This document shows, one piece after another, positions 47,982-58,200 of a stretch of 64,000 nt of DNA. The DNA is from Oceanihabitans sp. 2_MG-2023 (GTDB lineage Bacteria > Bacteroidota > Bacteroidia > Flavobacteriales > Flavobacteriaceae): positions 62,001 through 126,000 of the forward strand of contig NZ_JAUOQT010000005.1 of the NCBI RefSeq assembly GCF_030547245.1. The letters run 5' to 3'. The translations under genes and the position numbers were made by a program. Each line of letters starts with the position of its first letter. Within the stretch, counting starts at the first letter, position 1. The notes beneath the pieces were generated by a model. It made no database searches and was not told where the DNA came from. It worked only from the letters and a program-made list of their open reading frames with translations.

Positions 47982-48106
47982 GCTTATTTAACTTCATGTT
48001 TTTTTATTTAGAGTTTTTTTAGATATTGAAACAGGTTCCCAATTATAAAATTTTATTCTTCAATTTTTATTCCTTTATACTTACTTTTGAAAGAAACTAG
48101 TATTGT

Positions 48107-48802
48107 ATGTATTCTGAAGATTTCTCTCTATTTTTAAATAGTATTTCTGCAAAACCTCTTCGTGTATTAGATGCAGCTATTTCTAATTCCCAATATATTT
48201 CAATAGATTTATCTGAAAATAATCCAGACTTAAAAAAGTTTGACATCTCTTCTTCTAATGCTTGGCAAGAGTATATAAATAATTACCTTGAAAAAAATAA
48301 CAAAACAGTTGCTTTTGGAGGTTATTTAGAGAAGAGAAACCTATATAAGAGAAGTCTTTATTTTAATCAAGAAAACAGTGAGCATGAACGAAACATACAT
48401 TTAGGTGTAGATTTATGGATTGCTGCTGGGACTAAAATATATACGCCTTTAGATGCTACTGTACATAGTTTTAAAAATAACACCAATTTTGGCGATTATG
48501 GTCCTACTATTATTTTAATTCACAATATTAAAGGAGAATCTTTCTTTACACTTTATGGCCATTTGAGTTTAATATCTATTGCAAATTTAAAAATTGGGCA
48601 AACTTTTAAAGCAGGAGATTGTATTGCTACATTAGGGGAAGCATCTGTTAATGGTGATTATGCACCACATTTACATTTTCAAATTATAAGAGATTTAGAG
48701 GGTAATTATGGCGATTATCCTGGAGTTTGTAACAAAAAAAATCTGGACAAGTTTAAAAAAAACTGCCCAGATCTTAACACTCTACTAAAACTAAACTATT
48801 GA
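48107..48802 (+). CDS. M23 family metallopeptidase without signal peptide
   Basis: A 231-residue LytM/M23-type zinc peptidase. The zinc ligands are visible: H98 and D102 in HLGVDLW, and H188-L-H190 in YAPHLHFQ, with H152 in YGHLS as the further catalytic His. The first 80 residues have no signal peptide or membrane helix, unusual for a peptidoglycan hydrolase. From memory, similar M23 domains occur fused to class III aminotransferases and phosphotransferases, so a cytoplasmic metabolic role is possible. The last 7 bp overlap the converging T9SS gene. Confidence 0.8.
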   Translation: MYSEDFSLFLNSISAKPLRVLDAAISNSQYISIDLSENNPDLKKFDISSSNAWQEYINNYLEKNNKTVAFGGYLEKRNLYKRSLYFNQENSEHERNIHLGVDLWIAAGTKIYTPLDATVHSFKNNTNFGDYGPTIILIHNIKGESFFTLYGHLSLISIANLKIGQTFKAGDCIATLGEASVNGDYAPHLHFQIIRDLEGNYGDYPGVCNKKNLDKFKKNCPDLNTLLKLNY

Positions 48803-49551
48803 TTAATAAGTACTTTAAATGTGACTACTTCATTTTCTGTAGATGTTATGGTTACAAAATATAAAGCTTCTTTTAGATTTCTAACTGGAATAGCCATTTG
48901 GTTCCCCATAGTATTTATACTGTTTATTTGCTGGATGCGTTTACCATCGATACTATGTATGGTAATGTTTTCAATTTCTGATGCTGTATTTGTTTTTATA
49001 TAAAGCACATCGCTAACAGGATTAGGAAATACAGAAAAAGAATCTCTAAAATCATTTTGGTTTGTAGAAAGTGTAGCTATAATAATATTATTTGTAGATC
49101 CTGTAATATTTTCTGCAGAAGTGTTGGAAACTCCAGTTCCATTTGGTTCTGCATTAGAGTATAATACATGTTCTATCATAACACTTTCAGTTGTGTTTAT
49201 TACTTCAAAAACAGCAGTAAATAATGTAGTAGTTCCAAATACATCATTAAAAGCGCCAGCGGAATATCTAATAACACCAGGCACACTCGTGTCGTTAGAT
49301 AAAGGAATATTTAAATCTGTATTGTCTGGAGTTAAACTATTTAACTGTATAACAGTTTCATTAAATTCTAAATAAAGTTGTACCACCCTGTAAGGTGTAG
49401 TACCAGCCACAGCTTGAATGGTATAAGTAAATGTTTGGCCAACAGATAAAGGGGGAATGGCATCTACATTTGCAACGAGATCTACTGTTTGTGCTTTTAA
49501 ATTTGCACCAGCAATAAAAAAGAATAGTATAAGTAATTTTAAAGTTTTCAT
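48796..49551 (-). CDS. Cohesin-like domain protein with T9SS type A sorting domain
   Basis: A 251-residue exported protein. Signal peptide 1-20 (ANLKA). Residues about 22-160 resemble a cohesin/CBM2-type beta-sandwich: VGQTFTYTIQA, VVQLYLEFNETVIQLNSLTPD, VIRYSAGAF, LFTAVFEVI. A short linker leads to a type A T9SS sorting domain at 172-251 (FSVFPNPVSDVLYIKT, IDGKRIQQI, EALYFVTIT). Such a domain directs export across the outer membrane and usually anchoring to A-LPS. The gene lies 11 bp after the gene for a large dockerin-ended protein, so the pair looks like a cohesin adaptor and its cargo. Confidence 0.75.
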   Translation of the reverse strand: MKTLKLLILFFFIAGANLKAQTVDLVANVDAIPPLSVGQTFTYTIQAVAGTTPYRVVQLYLEFNETVIQLNSLTPDNTDLNIPLSNDTSVPGVIRYSAGAFNDVFGTTTLFTAVFEVINTTESVMIEHVLYSNAEPNGTGVSNTSAENITGSTNNIIIATLSTNQNDFRDSFSVFPNPVSDVLYIKTNTASEIENITIHSIDGKRIQQINSINTMGNQMAIPVRNLKEALYFVTITSTENEVVTFKVLINQ

Positions 49552-49562
49552 ATTAGATTGTT

Positions 49563-52500
49563 TTAATCATTTTGTGTTTCTCCTGAAACACCATAGTTTC
49601 CAGAAAATATTCCAAAGTCAAAAAAGTTTATATTTAAATTGTTGTCAAAATCTGCTCGACTGTCATATCCTGATTGAGTAGAATTTAATCCATAAGTACT
49701 CGATAATATCCCAAAATCAAAAAAGTTAATCGCATTATCATTATTTGTATCTCCAGCTAATAATTGAGGAATCATTTCTGTTTGATTACCAATTACATTG
49801 ATGGTAATTAGACGCTGTAAATACATTGCATGTTTTACTAATACTTTATAATTCCCAGGAAGAATTTCGGTACTTATAGTGATCGTTCCTGCTGCATTAG
49901 CCGTTTCGTTTAAGGTATGTATAGGAGTAACTAAATCATTAATATCATAAATAATAACCGAATAGTTTCCAGAATAATCTGTTCTTCCTTGAAGGGAAAC
50001 ATTTAAAAATAGGCTATATGTTGAAGTGACACTTACGGTTTGTTGGCAAGTTAGGGAATCATTGCCTGCTGCATCTGTTGCAGTCCATGTAATAGTTGTA
50101 TCTCCTAAAGGAAAAGGGTCTGTTAATAATAAGGCATCACTTCTAATTCCAGAATATGTAATTGCTGCCGAGCAATTATCTGTTGCAGTAGGTTCTATAA
50201 TGGTTAATGATATTTCTGTAGTCCCATTAGCTACAATTTCTTCCATGTTTTCTGGGCAAGTAATCATTGGAGCTTCAGTGTCCTCAAGAACTGTCCAAAG
50301 AAAAGTTTCAATAGCATCCATACTTCCAGGTTTCGATACCGTAACCGTCACTTGATGTATGCCATCACTATTTAATCCTCCAGTTGTAGCACTAGCATCA
50401 ATGGTTCCAAAAATTAGCCCATTGGTTGGTTCTATTTGCAATCCACTTGGTTGTCCGCTAATGGCATAAGTAAAGTTTTCAGAAGTGCTTCCTCCATTTG
50501 CAATTGCAGAAAAGTCTGAAATTTCTAAGGCACAGCTAGTAATATCTGCAATAGGATCGATAATAATATCGGAAGCTTGTAAAGCTAGAATTTCAATAGC
50601 ATTCACCATTGGATTTTCTAAATTTCTAAAAAACTCAATTTCTAGAATCCCATCTAATACGAGTACATTGTGTTGAATCATTCCAGCAATTCTATGACCA
50701 AATCTTGAGGAAACATCAATGTTTTCTAAAAAGCGTTGGTTTTCAATATCTACGCTAAAAAAGCGTTCCTCAGGATTAGAAGTTCCATTATATAAATTAG
50801 CAACATAAAAATTAACAATATAATCCCCATTAGGTACTGGAATAGAAAACACCATAGGGTTTGAGCTAGCACTAATACTACGTTGCGAGTTCATAACTGT
50901 TTCATAAGTAGTTTGGTCTATATATGATGGAATAGATGTGTCTTTATACGTATAATCTAGTGTTGAAATAGCATATCTAGATCCTGAAGAAACAGCATAA
51001 GATGTGCCTGTAAAAGTGCCATTAGTATTGTTAGCCTCCCAATCTGGACCAGAATCGCTTGCAGTGACTAAAGGACCTCCAGCATTAATTCGTACTATTG
51101 GCGAAAATGTATCTGTAATTTCTCCTGTAAGATTAACTTGAATAGGAGAGTTGTTCCCAGAATGTACAATTTGTAAAGTCGCATTTTTTACACCTAAAAG
51201 ACTGTTTGATATAAAATGAATTGGCAAGTCTTCATTGGTTCCTGCGTTAATAGTTAATGGTAACGAAACATCGGTTGAAAACATAGCTGCATCTGTACCA
51301 GAAAAGTTAAGGGCTGTAATGGTTATAGGATCATCTGTAGGGCCTCCTTCATTACTAACATTAAGAGGTTTCGTTCTTAAAGAATTTATTGTAGGAGTTA
51401 ATCCGAAATCTAAAGGGGTCGGATTGGAGGATAATATTCCGTTTTGGTTTTCGTAAACTTCTATATAATCCCAAGTTGCAGTAAATGGGTTTGAAGAACT
51501 ACTTGTAGCATCTCTAGCGGTTGAAATCATTCCAATGGCTAATCCTTTGTTGTCTAAGGGATCTAAAAAGTTGGTAGGTAAAGATATTGGGCTTCCTAAA
51601 ACAAGTAATGTTTGTCCATCATCTATAGAATAAAAAGGTTGTGCTGTATTTGCTGCAGGATCTATACTAAAGTATAAACCAACAGATCCAGCATTTAATA
51701 TTCCAGGAACATCATAAGTATTGTTAGTTGTAACGACACCATTGTCTTCTAATAATACTTGTAATCCATGTACTGTATCGGCATTACTTGTTCCATTCAT
51801 TAAAACAAGTTTTAAATAGTTGTCTTGGTCACCATTTCCAAAACTAATACCATAAGATTGAGAATCTATAGGCTGTGTTTGTGAGCCATTAATACCAAAA
51901 AAAGGCGATTCAATTTTAGAATGAATAGTAAAAGGAGTAGAGTTTGTATCTACATTTACGCCAAACTGAAAACCATTTTTCTGATTATTTGTTGTAGCAT
52001 CTCCACCGGTAACTAAATCCACCGTGGCTTTACCCGCAGCACCTCCAAAAGACAAGTTGTCTTCTATGTATTGTGATAAGTAATCTGTTGTTCCAGAAGG
52101 GTCTAGTATTAAACCTGTAAAACCTAAACCAAAAAAGCCAGTTCCTGGATCATTATTCCAAAATGGATAATCTATAGGCAGACTTGTTGTTAAGCCGTTA
52201 TTAGCATCTAGTGCAAATACATCATTGACATCTAAAATAGTATCATTGTCATCATCGGGATCGTTTAAATCGGAAATAAAGTCGCCATCATTATCATTTG
52301 GTTTACTTCCTTGTGAACAAATATTGGTTCCGTTATCAATTTCATCTTGATTCGAAAAGCCATCCCCATCATTGTCTGCAAGCGCATCGTATCCAGGTTC
52401 TCCGGGTTGTGTACAATCTAAGTCAGATGGTTCAAAAACAGTAATGTTATTTGCTCCATAAGTTGCAGCCCAAACTGTACCTGGAAAAATATCACTATCA

Positions 52501-54134
52501 TTTTGCGCTGTAATGTCTAGTGGTAAAGCTCCAAAGCCACTAAAAATAACTTCTTGTTCTATTACATTATCTCCTGCAGCATTTAGTACATACCTGTTAA
52601 TATCGCCATTAAAAGAAGCTGTTAGAATATTTCCTTGCATGACACCATTAAAGTTTGTCGCTGTATATTCTAATATACCATTAGTAGATGATGGTCTAAC
52701 ATCTAAAATATTATTTTTAGTACTTGCAATAGGTTCATCTACTAGATATTCAGCTAAACGAGGGTCATCTGGAAAGTCACCAATAGTAAAAGAAGAATTA
52801 AAATATCCCGAAGTTCCAGAAAGTAAAGATTGTAATGTATTTGTACTAGTAGCAACCCAGGAACCATTTATTTTTTCATAGGCAATTACTTCTGCTCTAG
52901 AAGGAAATGCATTAATAGGTATTGGATGGCCTCCATAATAAGTTTTATTGGCATCATTAGTAGTACCTACATAATGTAATGGGTCTCCAATTAAGCTACT
53001 CCCAGACTCATTCATTTCATTTTTTATATAATGATTTAGAGGGTCGAAAGTAATAGTGCTTTCGTCTCCAAGAAAATTGTTTGTAGCACTGTCGTATATT
53101 TTTGGAATACCACCCCAAAGCGAGTTTGGGCCATTATCTGAAGTGTAAATTCTTCCATTTTCGGTGACAACAACATCATAGGCATTTCTGAAACCTGGTG
53201 CAAACAGTTGAATTGGGCCTCCTGTTTCAGGAAAAGCTTGATTTAAACTATTGTTTCCGCCAAAAGGGTCGTTTATATCTATGGTTGCATCTCGTAATGG
53301 ATGACCAACAGGATACGGGAAGTTTGCATGTGTCTTATCTATATCTAATCTTGTAGGATCGTTTAATGTTGGTAAATCATATACATAATCGGTATTGTTT
53401 CTTGGGTCTGTATAGGTTGGCATGGCATCTAATTGTGTAAGATTAACAATTAGCATGGAAGCAGATAAAAAGTATTCTGGAGTACCAGCAAAATTATTAC
53501 TTGGTGCGCCTTTATTCGTATTTCCCCCTTGTACTATTAATAGATAAGTGTTTCCAGAACGCTCAAAAATATCTAATCCATTTATGGCGTGATTTTCTTC
53601 ACAACGCGGCAAACCTCTAATTAAATCTACTTTATCCCACGAGGTACCATTCCATTCTAATTTTGAGAGTATTCCAGAATTGGTATCTAAATTGGTGTCA
53701 CTACCAGCACCTCCACCTCCAAATAAAAAATCGGAAGAGGTAACATAAAGAATAGGATTTGTTGCAGTTCCAGCAGTTGCTATTCCTGTGATTAAGCGTT
53801 GCTGGGTTGTGTTTGAAATTCCAGAATCATCATGATTAACAATACCTGTTTGTATTGTTGTAATTTCTTCTGTATTTGTAATAGTGTAAGTCCCGTTTCC
53901 AGATGTAGCAGCATCTCTAATAATAGTATATGCCCAAATTTTACCATCTTGTTGTGCAATATACAGTCTATTGTCTGGACCAAACTCTAGTGAAGTTGGA
54001 TTAAGTACAGATTCTCCAACTAATCCAGAAGCTCCAAAACTAATTGTTTGAGCTAGTATTTTTGAAGAAAAAAGGACTGCGGAAATTAAGATAAATAGCA
54101 CAAAATTTCGCTTTAATGCAAGATAAAGCTTCAT
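49563..54134 (-). CDS. Large exported protein: sugar-dehydrogenase-like propeller, malectin, HYR and C-terminal dockerin-like domain
   Basis: A 1523-residue exported protein. Signal peptide ends near SKILAQ (29). Approximate domains: GSDH/PQQ-type propeller 30-560 (LEFGPDNRLYIAQQDGKIW); calcium-binding thrombospondin type 3-like repeats 573-640 (DNDGDGFSNQDEIDNG); concanavalin-like sandwich 650-905; ASPM/SPD-2-type domain 910-1015; malectin 1020-1170 (RINAGGPLVTASDSGPDW); Ig-like 1180-1275; HYR 1275-1360 (CPENMEEIVANGTTEI); CarboxypepD-like 1365-1455; dockerin-like pair 1461-1514. Each dockerin loop has Asp/Asn at positions 1, 3, 5, 9 and 12 (D1462 to D1473, D1495 to D1506) followed by FG, and they are 33 residues apart. 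No T9SS sorting domain is present. It is the first gene of a two-gene operon with the cohesin/T9SS protein. Confidence 0.8.
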   Translation of the reverse strand: MKLYLALKRNFVLFILISAVLFSSKILAQTISFGASGLVGESVLNPTSLEFGPDNRLYIAQQDGKIWAYTIIRDAATSGNGTYTITNTEEITTIQTGIVNHDDSGISNTTQQRLITGIATAGTATNPILYVTSSDFLFGGGGAGSDTNLDTNSGILSKLEWNGTSWDKVDLIRGLPRCEENHAINGLDIFERSGNTYLLIVQGGNTNKGAPSNNFAGTPEYFLSASMLIVNLTQLDAMPTYTDPRNNTDYVYDLPTLNDPTRLDIDKTHANFPYPVGHPLRDATIDINDPFGGNNSLNQAFPETGGPIQLFAPGFRNAYDVVVTENGRIYTSDNGPNSLWGGIPKIYDSATNNFLGDESTITFDPLNHYIKNEMNESGSSLIGDPLHYVGTTNDANKTYYGGHPIPINAFPSRAEVIAYEKINGSWVATSTNTLQSLLSGTSGYFNSSFTIGDFPDDPRLAEYLVDEPIASTKNNILDVRPSSTNGILEYTATNFNGVMQGNILTASFNGDINRYVLNAAGDNVIEQEVIFSGFGALPLDITAQNDSDIFPGTVWAATYGANNITVFEPSDLDCTQPGEPGYDALADNDGDGFSNQDEIDNGTNICSQGSKPNDNDGDFISDLNDPDDDNDTILDVNDVFALDANNGLTTSLPIDYPFWNNDPGTGFFGLGFTGLILDPSGTTDYLSQYIEDNLSFGGAAGKATVDLVTGGDATTNNQKNGFQFGVNVDTNSTPFTIHSKIESPFFGINGSQTQPIDSQSYGISFGNGDQDNYLKLVLMNGTSNADTVHGLQVLLEDNGVVTTNNTYDVPGILNAGSVGLYFSIDPAANTAQPFYSIDDGQTLLVLGSPISLPTNFLDPLDNKGLAIGMISTARDATSSSSNPFTATWDYIEVYENQNGILSSNPTPLDFGLTPTINSLRTKPLNVSNEGGPTDDPITITALNFSGTDAAMFSTDVSLPLTINAGTNEDLPIHFISNSLLGVKNATLQIVHSGNNSPIQVNLTGEITDTFSPIVRINAGGPLVTASDSGPDWEANNTNGTFTGTSYAVSSGSRYAISTLDYTYKDTSIPSYIDQTTYETVMNSQRSISASSNPMVFSIPVPNGDYIVNFYVANLYNGTSNPEERFFSVDIENQRFLENIDVSSRFGHRIAGMIQHNVLVLDGILEIEFFRNLENPMVNAIEILALQASDIIIDPIADITSCALEISDFSAIANGGSTSENFTYAISGQPSGLQIEPTNGLIFGTIDASATTGGLNSDGIHQVTVTVSKPGSMDAIETFLWTVLEDTEAPMITCPENMEEIVANGTTEISLTIIEPTATDNCSAAITYSGIRSDALLLTDPFPLGDTTITWTATDAAGNDSLTCQQTVSVTSTYSLFLNVSLQGRTDYSGNYSVIIYDINDLVTPIHTLNETANAAGTITISTEILPGNYKVLVKHAMYLQRLITINVIGNQTEMIPQLLAGDTNNDNAINFFDFGILSSTYGLNSTQSGYDSRADFDNNLNINFFDFGIFSGNYGVSGETQND

Positions 54135-54322
54135 AATTTTTTTTCGTTTTTTATTAAGTGCTATTAATCGAAAAAAATATAAGAGTTTTTTGTTATTTCT
54201 AACAACGAAATAAATTTATGAAATATTGAATAGACTACGTTACATCCTGAAGTATATTCGTTGAAAAGGAATAAAATCGGTTGTTTTGTTTATGGGAAAA
54301 AATGTCAATTATAAAGAATTAA

Positions 54323-54727
54323 TTATTCTTCATTTAACTTGTTAATAGCAGCTATTCTTCCAACAAAAAAAGCTGCAATTACAGTGATCATTCCTGTAAC
54401 AACAGACCAAGTTGGGTGCGACATAGCAAAAGAACCTCCTATTGAACCTATAATAATAATTGCAGAAACAATATATGCAGGAATTAGTGAGGTTTCTGAA
54501 ACAGCAGTGGAAGCGATCATACCTCCAATAATACCAAAAAAGTGAGCAATAATCACTAAAATCATTGCTCCAGTTGGGATCAAGTGCATATTTTGCTTAA
54601 TGGATTCCGGATCCATAGGATTTGCTCCTTGTGGAAAGGTGAAAAATTGTGGTCCTAAAATATACAATAAAAACACTACTAATCCAGAAACAACTAGACC
54701 TACTGCTATGGCAAACAAATTCCTCAT
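54323..54727 (-). CDS. Small membrane protein with four predicted helices, unknown function
   Basis: A 134-residue, very hydrophobic protein with four transmembrane segments (FAIAVGLVVSGLVVFLLYIL; AMILVIIAHFFGIIGGMIA; IPAYIVSAIIIIGSIGG; VTGMITVIAAFFVGRIAAI). The loop between helices 1 and 2 is polar and proline-containing (FPQGANPMDPESIKQNM). I do not recognise a named family, though similar short four-helix proteins are common in Flavobacteriaceae. An ACTT microsatellite lies about 250 bp upstream. It is followed by the large dockerin-protein gene on the same strand, 188 bp away. Confidence 0.7.
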   Translation of the reverse strand: MRNLFAIAVGLVVSGLVVFLLYILGPQFFTFPQGANPMDPESIKQNMHLIPTGAMILVIIAHFFGIIGGMIASTAVSETSLIPAYIVSAIIIIGSIGGSFAMSHPTWSVVTGMITVIAAFFVGRIAAINKLNEE

Positions 54728-54977
54728 ATCTTCAATTTTGGTTAGGTATTTTTAAAGATACAAAAAAATATTTGTTAAAAAATTAAAGATTTATAAGTTA
54801 GTGATTGATGTGTGTGCTTTTTATCACTAGTTGTGCCTAATTAAAAAATTCAGTTTCAGAAGATAATTCAGATTAATGATTGTATCAAATGATAGTATCA
54901 CGAATGAAACCGCCATACGAAATAACAACTTCTATTTTAAAGTTAATAACTTCAATTTCGAAAAAAGTAAAGTATAC

Positions 54978-55018
<41 letters not shown>

Positions 55019-55141
55019 TTTGTTTTATGTTATTTACTATATGGCATTATTGAATTCTATTTCTCTGTTAACATTTTGCTTTTATGGATTTCATAGTTTT
55101 TTTAAAGGATAATATAAAGTCCAATACACACTATTTAATAT

Positions 55142-55175
55142 AAAAAATCCTGATAGGTTAATATCAGGATTTTTT
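55142..55175. terminator. Bidirectional terminator downstream of secA
   Basis: AAAAAATCCTGATA pairs with TATCAGGATTTTTT around a six-base loop. On the minus strand it lies 67 bp past the secA stop and is followed by a T run. Confidence 0.85.
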
Positions 55176-55241
55176 GTGTGCATTTAAAAATCTATAGACT
55201 AATAATAGTCATGTATTTGGTTTCTGTTTTTAAAACATTAT

Positions 55242-58200
55242 TTATTCTTCAATTAAAACCCATTCGCCTTTAGCTATTAAAGGTTCTGCTTGTTTGTATT
55301 TTACGGTTTTATTTTCACCACTCATAACGTGTTTAATAGTAACCTTGTCGTTACGTCCAATTTTTGGTTTGTCGCGTACAATAGTTTCAACAACTTCTGG
55401 TTGACGTTGTGTGTTACTAGCTGCTCTATTTTGAGCAGAGCGTTCATCTAGGTTAGGAATTTCTTCTTTTTGTGTTTGTAAGTTTTCCTTTTTACGTGTT
55501 TCTTTTGCTTCTTGAATGTTAGATTCTTGGGTTGGCAATTCTCCTTTAAATAAGAAAGAAATCACATCTTTATTTACTTGATCGATAGTCGTTTTAAATA
55601 ATTCGAAAGCTTCAAACTTATAAATTAATAATGGATCTTTTTGTTCATGTACCGCTAATTGAACCGATTGCTTTAACTCATCCATTTTACGTAAATGCGT
55701 TTTCCAAGCATCATCAATAATTGCTAGAGTAATGTTTTTTTCGAAATCTGTTATTAATTGTTTCCCTTTTGTTTCATAGGCTTTTTCAAGATCTGTAACT
55801 ACTTGTAAAGATTTCACACCATCTGTAAATGGTACTACTATTCTTTTAAATTTATCGCGTTGCGTTTCGTATACATTTTTAATAATAGGAAAAGCAATTT
55901 CTGCATTGCGTTCCATTTTTGCTCTATAGTGTTCGAAAGCAGCTTTGTAAACTCTTTGCGCAATTTCTTGAACAGGAAGTTTTGTAAATTCAGCTTCGGT
56001 AATTGGAGAGCTCATAGAGAAGTAACGAATTAATTCAAATTCAAAATTCTTAAAATCACTAGCAGCTTTGTTTGTTTCTGTGATGTTTTCAGAAGTATCG
56101 TAAACCATATTGGCTAAATCTACACGTAGACGTTCGCCAAATAATGCGTGATGTCTACGTTTGTATACTACCTCACGTTGGGAATTCATGACATCATCAT
56201 ATTCTAATAAACGCTTACGAACCCCAAAGTTATTTTCTTCTACTTTTTTCTGTGCTCTTTCAATAGATTTAGAAATCATAGAATGCTGAATCACTTCCCC
56301 TTCTTGTAATCCCATTCTATCCATCATTTTAGCAATACGTTCACTACCAAAAAGACGCATCAAATTATCTTCTAACGAAACATAAAATTGAGAGCTACCA
56401 ACATCTCCTTGACGACCAGCACGACCACGTAATTGTCTGTCTACACGACGAGAATCATGACGTTCTGTACCAATAATAGCTAAACCGCCAGCAGCTTTAA
56501 CTTCGTCACTTAATTTAATATCTGTCCCACGACCAGCCATGTTAGTAGCAATGGTTACTTGACCAGATCTTCCAGCTTCGTCTACTATTTCTGCTTCTTT
56601 TTTATGCTGTTTTGCATTTAATACGTTATGAGGCACTTTTCTAATAGAAAGCATTTTTCCTAAAAGCTCCGAAATTTCTACGTTAGTAGTACCAATTAAA
56701 ACAGGTCTTCCAGCTTCGGATAGCTTGGTTACTTCATCGATTACAGAATTGTATTTTTCACGTTTCGTTTTGAATACTAAATCTTGTCTATCATCACGTG
56801 CTATTGGTTTGTTTGTCGGAATTTCTACAACATCTAATTTGTAAATTTCCCAGAACTCTCCAGCTTCTGTTACAGCAGTACCTGTCATACCAGAAAGTTT
56901 TCGGTACATTCTAAAGTAATTTTGTAGTGTTACTGTAGCAAAGGTTTGTGTAGCATCTTCAATTTTTACATTTTCTTTAGCTTCGATTGCTTGGTGTAAA
57001 CCGTCAGAATAACGACGACCATCCATAATACGACCAGTTTGCTCGTCTACAATCATTACTTTATTATCCATTACTACATATTGCACATCTTTTTCAAAAA
57101 GCGCATATGCTTTAAGTAATTGGTTTAGGGTATGTATACGTTCGGATTTGATTCCGAAATCGCGAAATAGTTCTTCTTTTTCTTCTGCTTCCGCTTCTTT
57201 ACTTAATCCTTTTGCTTCAATTTTTGCAATTTCAATACCAATTTCTGGCATTACAAAAAAGTCTGGATTATCTTTTCCAGAAAGGTATTCAATACCTTTA
57301 TCTGTAAGTTCTATTTGATTGTTTTTTTCTTCAATTACATAGTACAATTCCGCATCAATTTTAGGCATTTCGCGATTGTTGTCTTGCATGTAAAAGTTTT
57401 CTGTTTTTTGAAGTAGTTGTTTTACTCCTTCTTCACTTAAAAACTTAATTAATGCTTTATTTTTGGGAATACCTCTATACACTCGAAGTAATTGAAAGCC
57501 TCCTTCTTTTTCATCACCAGAAGCGATTAGTTTTTTTGCTTCGGCTAAAACGCCTGTTAAATATTTTCGTTGTACCGAAACAATGTCATCTACTTTAGGT
57601 TTTAAGGCATCAAACTCATGTTGATCTCCTTTTGGTATTGGACCAGAAATAATTAATGGTGTTCTTGCATCATCTACTAAAACCGAATCGACCTCATCGA
57701 CAATGGCATAATGATGTGGACGTTGCACTAAATCATCTGGATTGTGTGCCATATTATCACGTAAGTAATCGAAACCAAACTCATTGTTTGTACCATAGGT
57801 AATGTCTGCATTGTATGCTTTTTTACGCGCTGCAGAATTAGGTTTGTGATAATCTACACAATCTACACTCATACCATGGAACTCGAATATTGGAGCCATC
57901 CATGCGCTATCCCTTTTTGCTAGATAATCGTTTACTGTTACTAAATGTACACCACGACCAGCTAAAGCATTAAGATATACAGGTAGTGTTGCTACCAGTG
58001 TTTTACCTTCTCCTGTATGCATTTCTGCAATTTTACCTTGGTGCATTGCAATACCTCCAATTAATTGCACATCATAATGAATCATGTCCCAAGTAATAGG
58101 TTTACCTGCAGCGTCCCAAGAGTTTGCCCAAGTTGCATTATCTCCTTCTAAAGTTACATAATCATGCTCTCCCGAAATTAGTCTGTCAAACTCATTAGCG

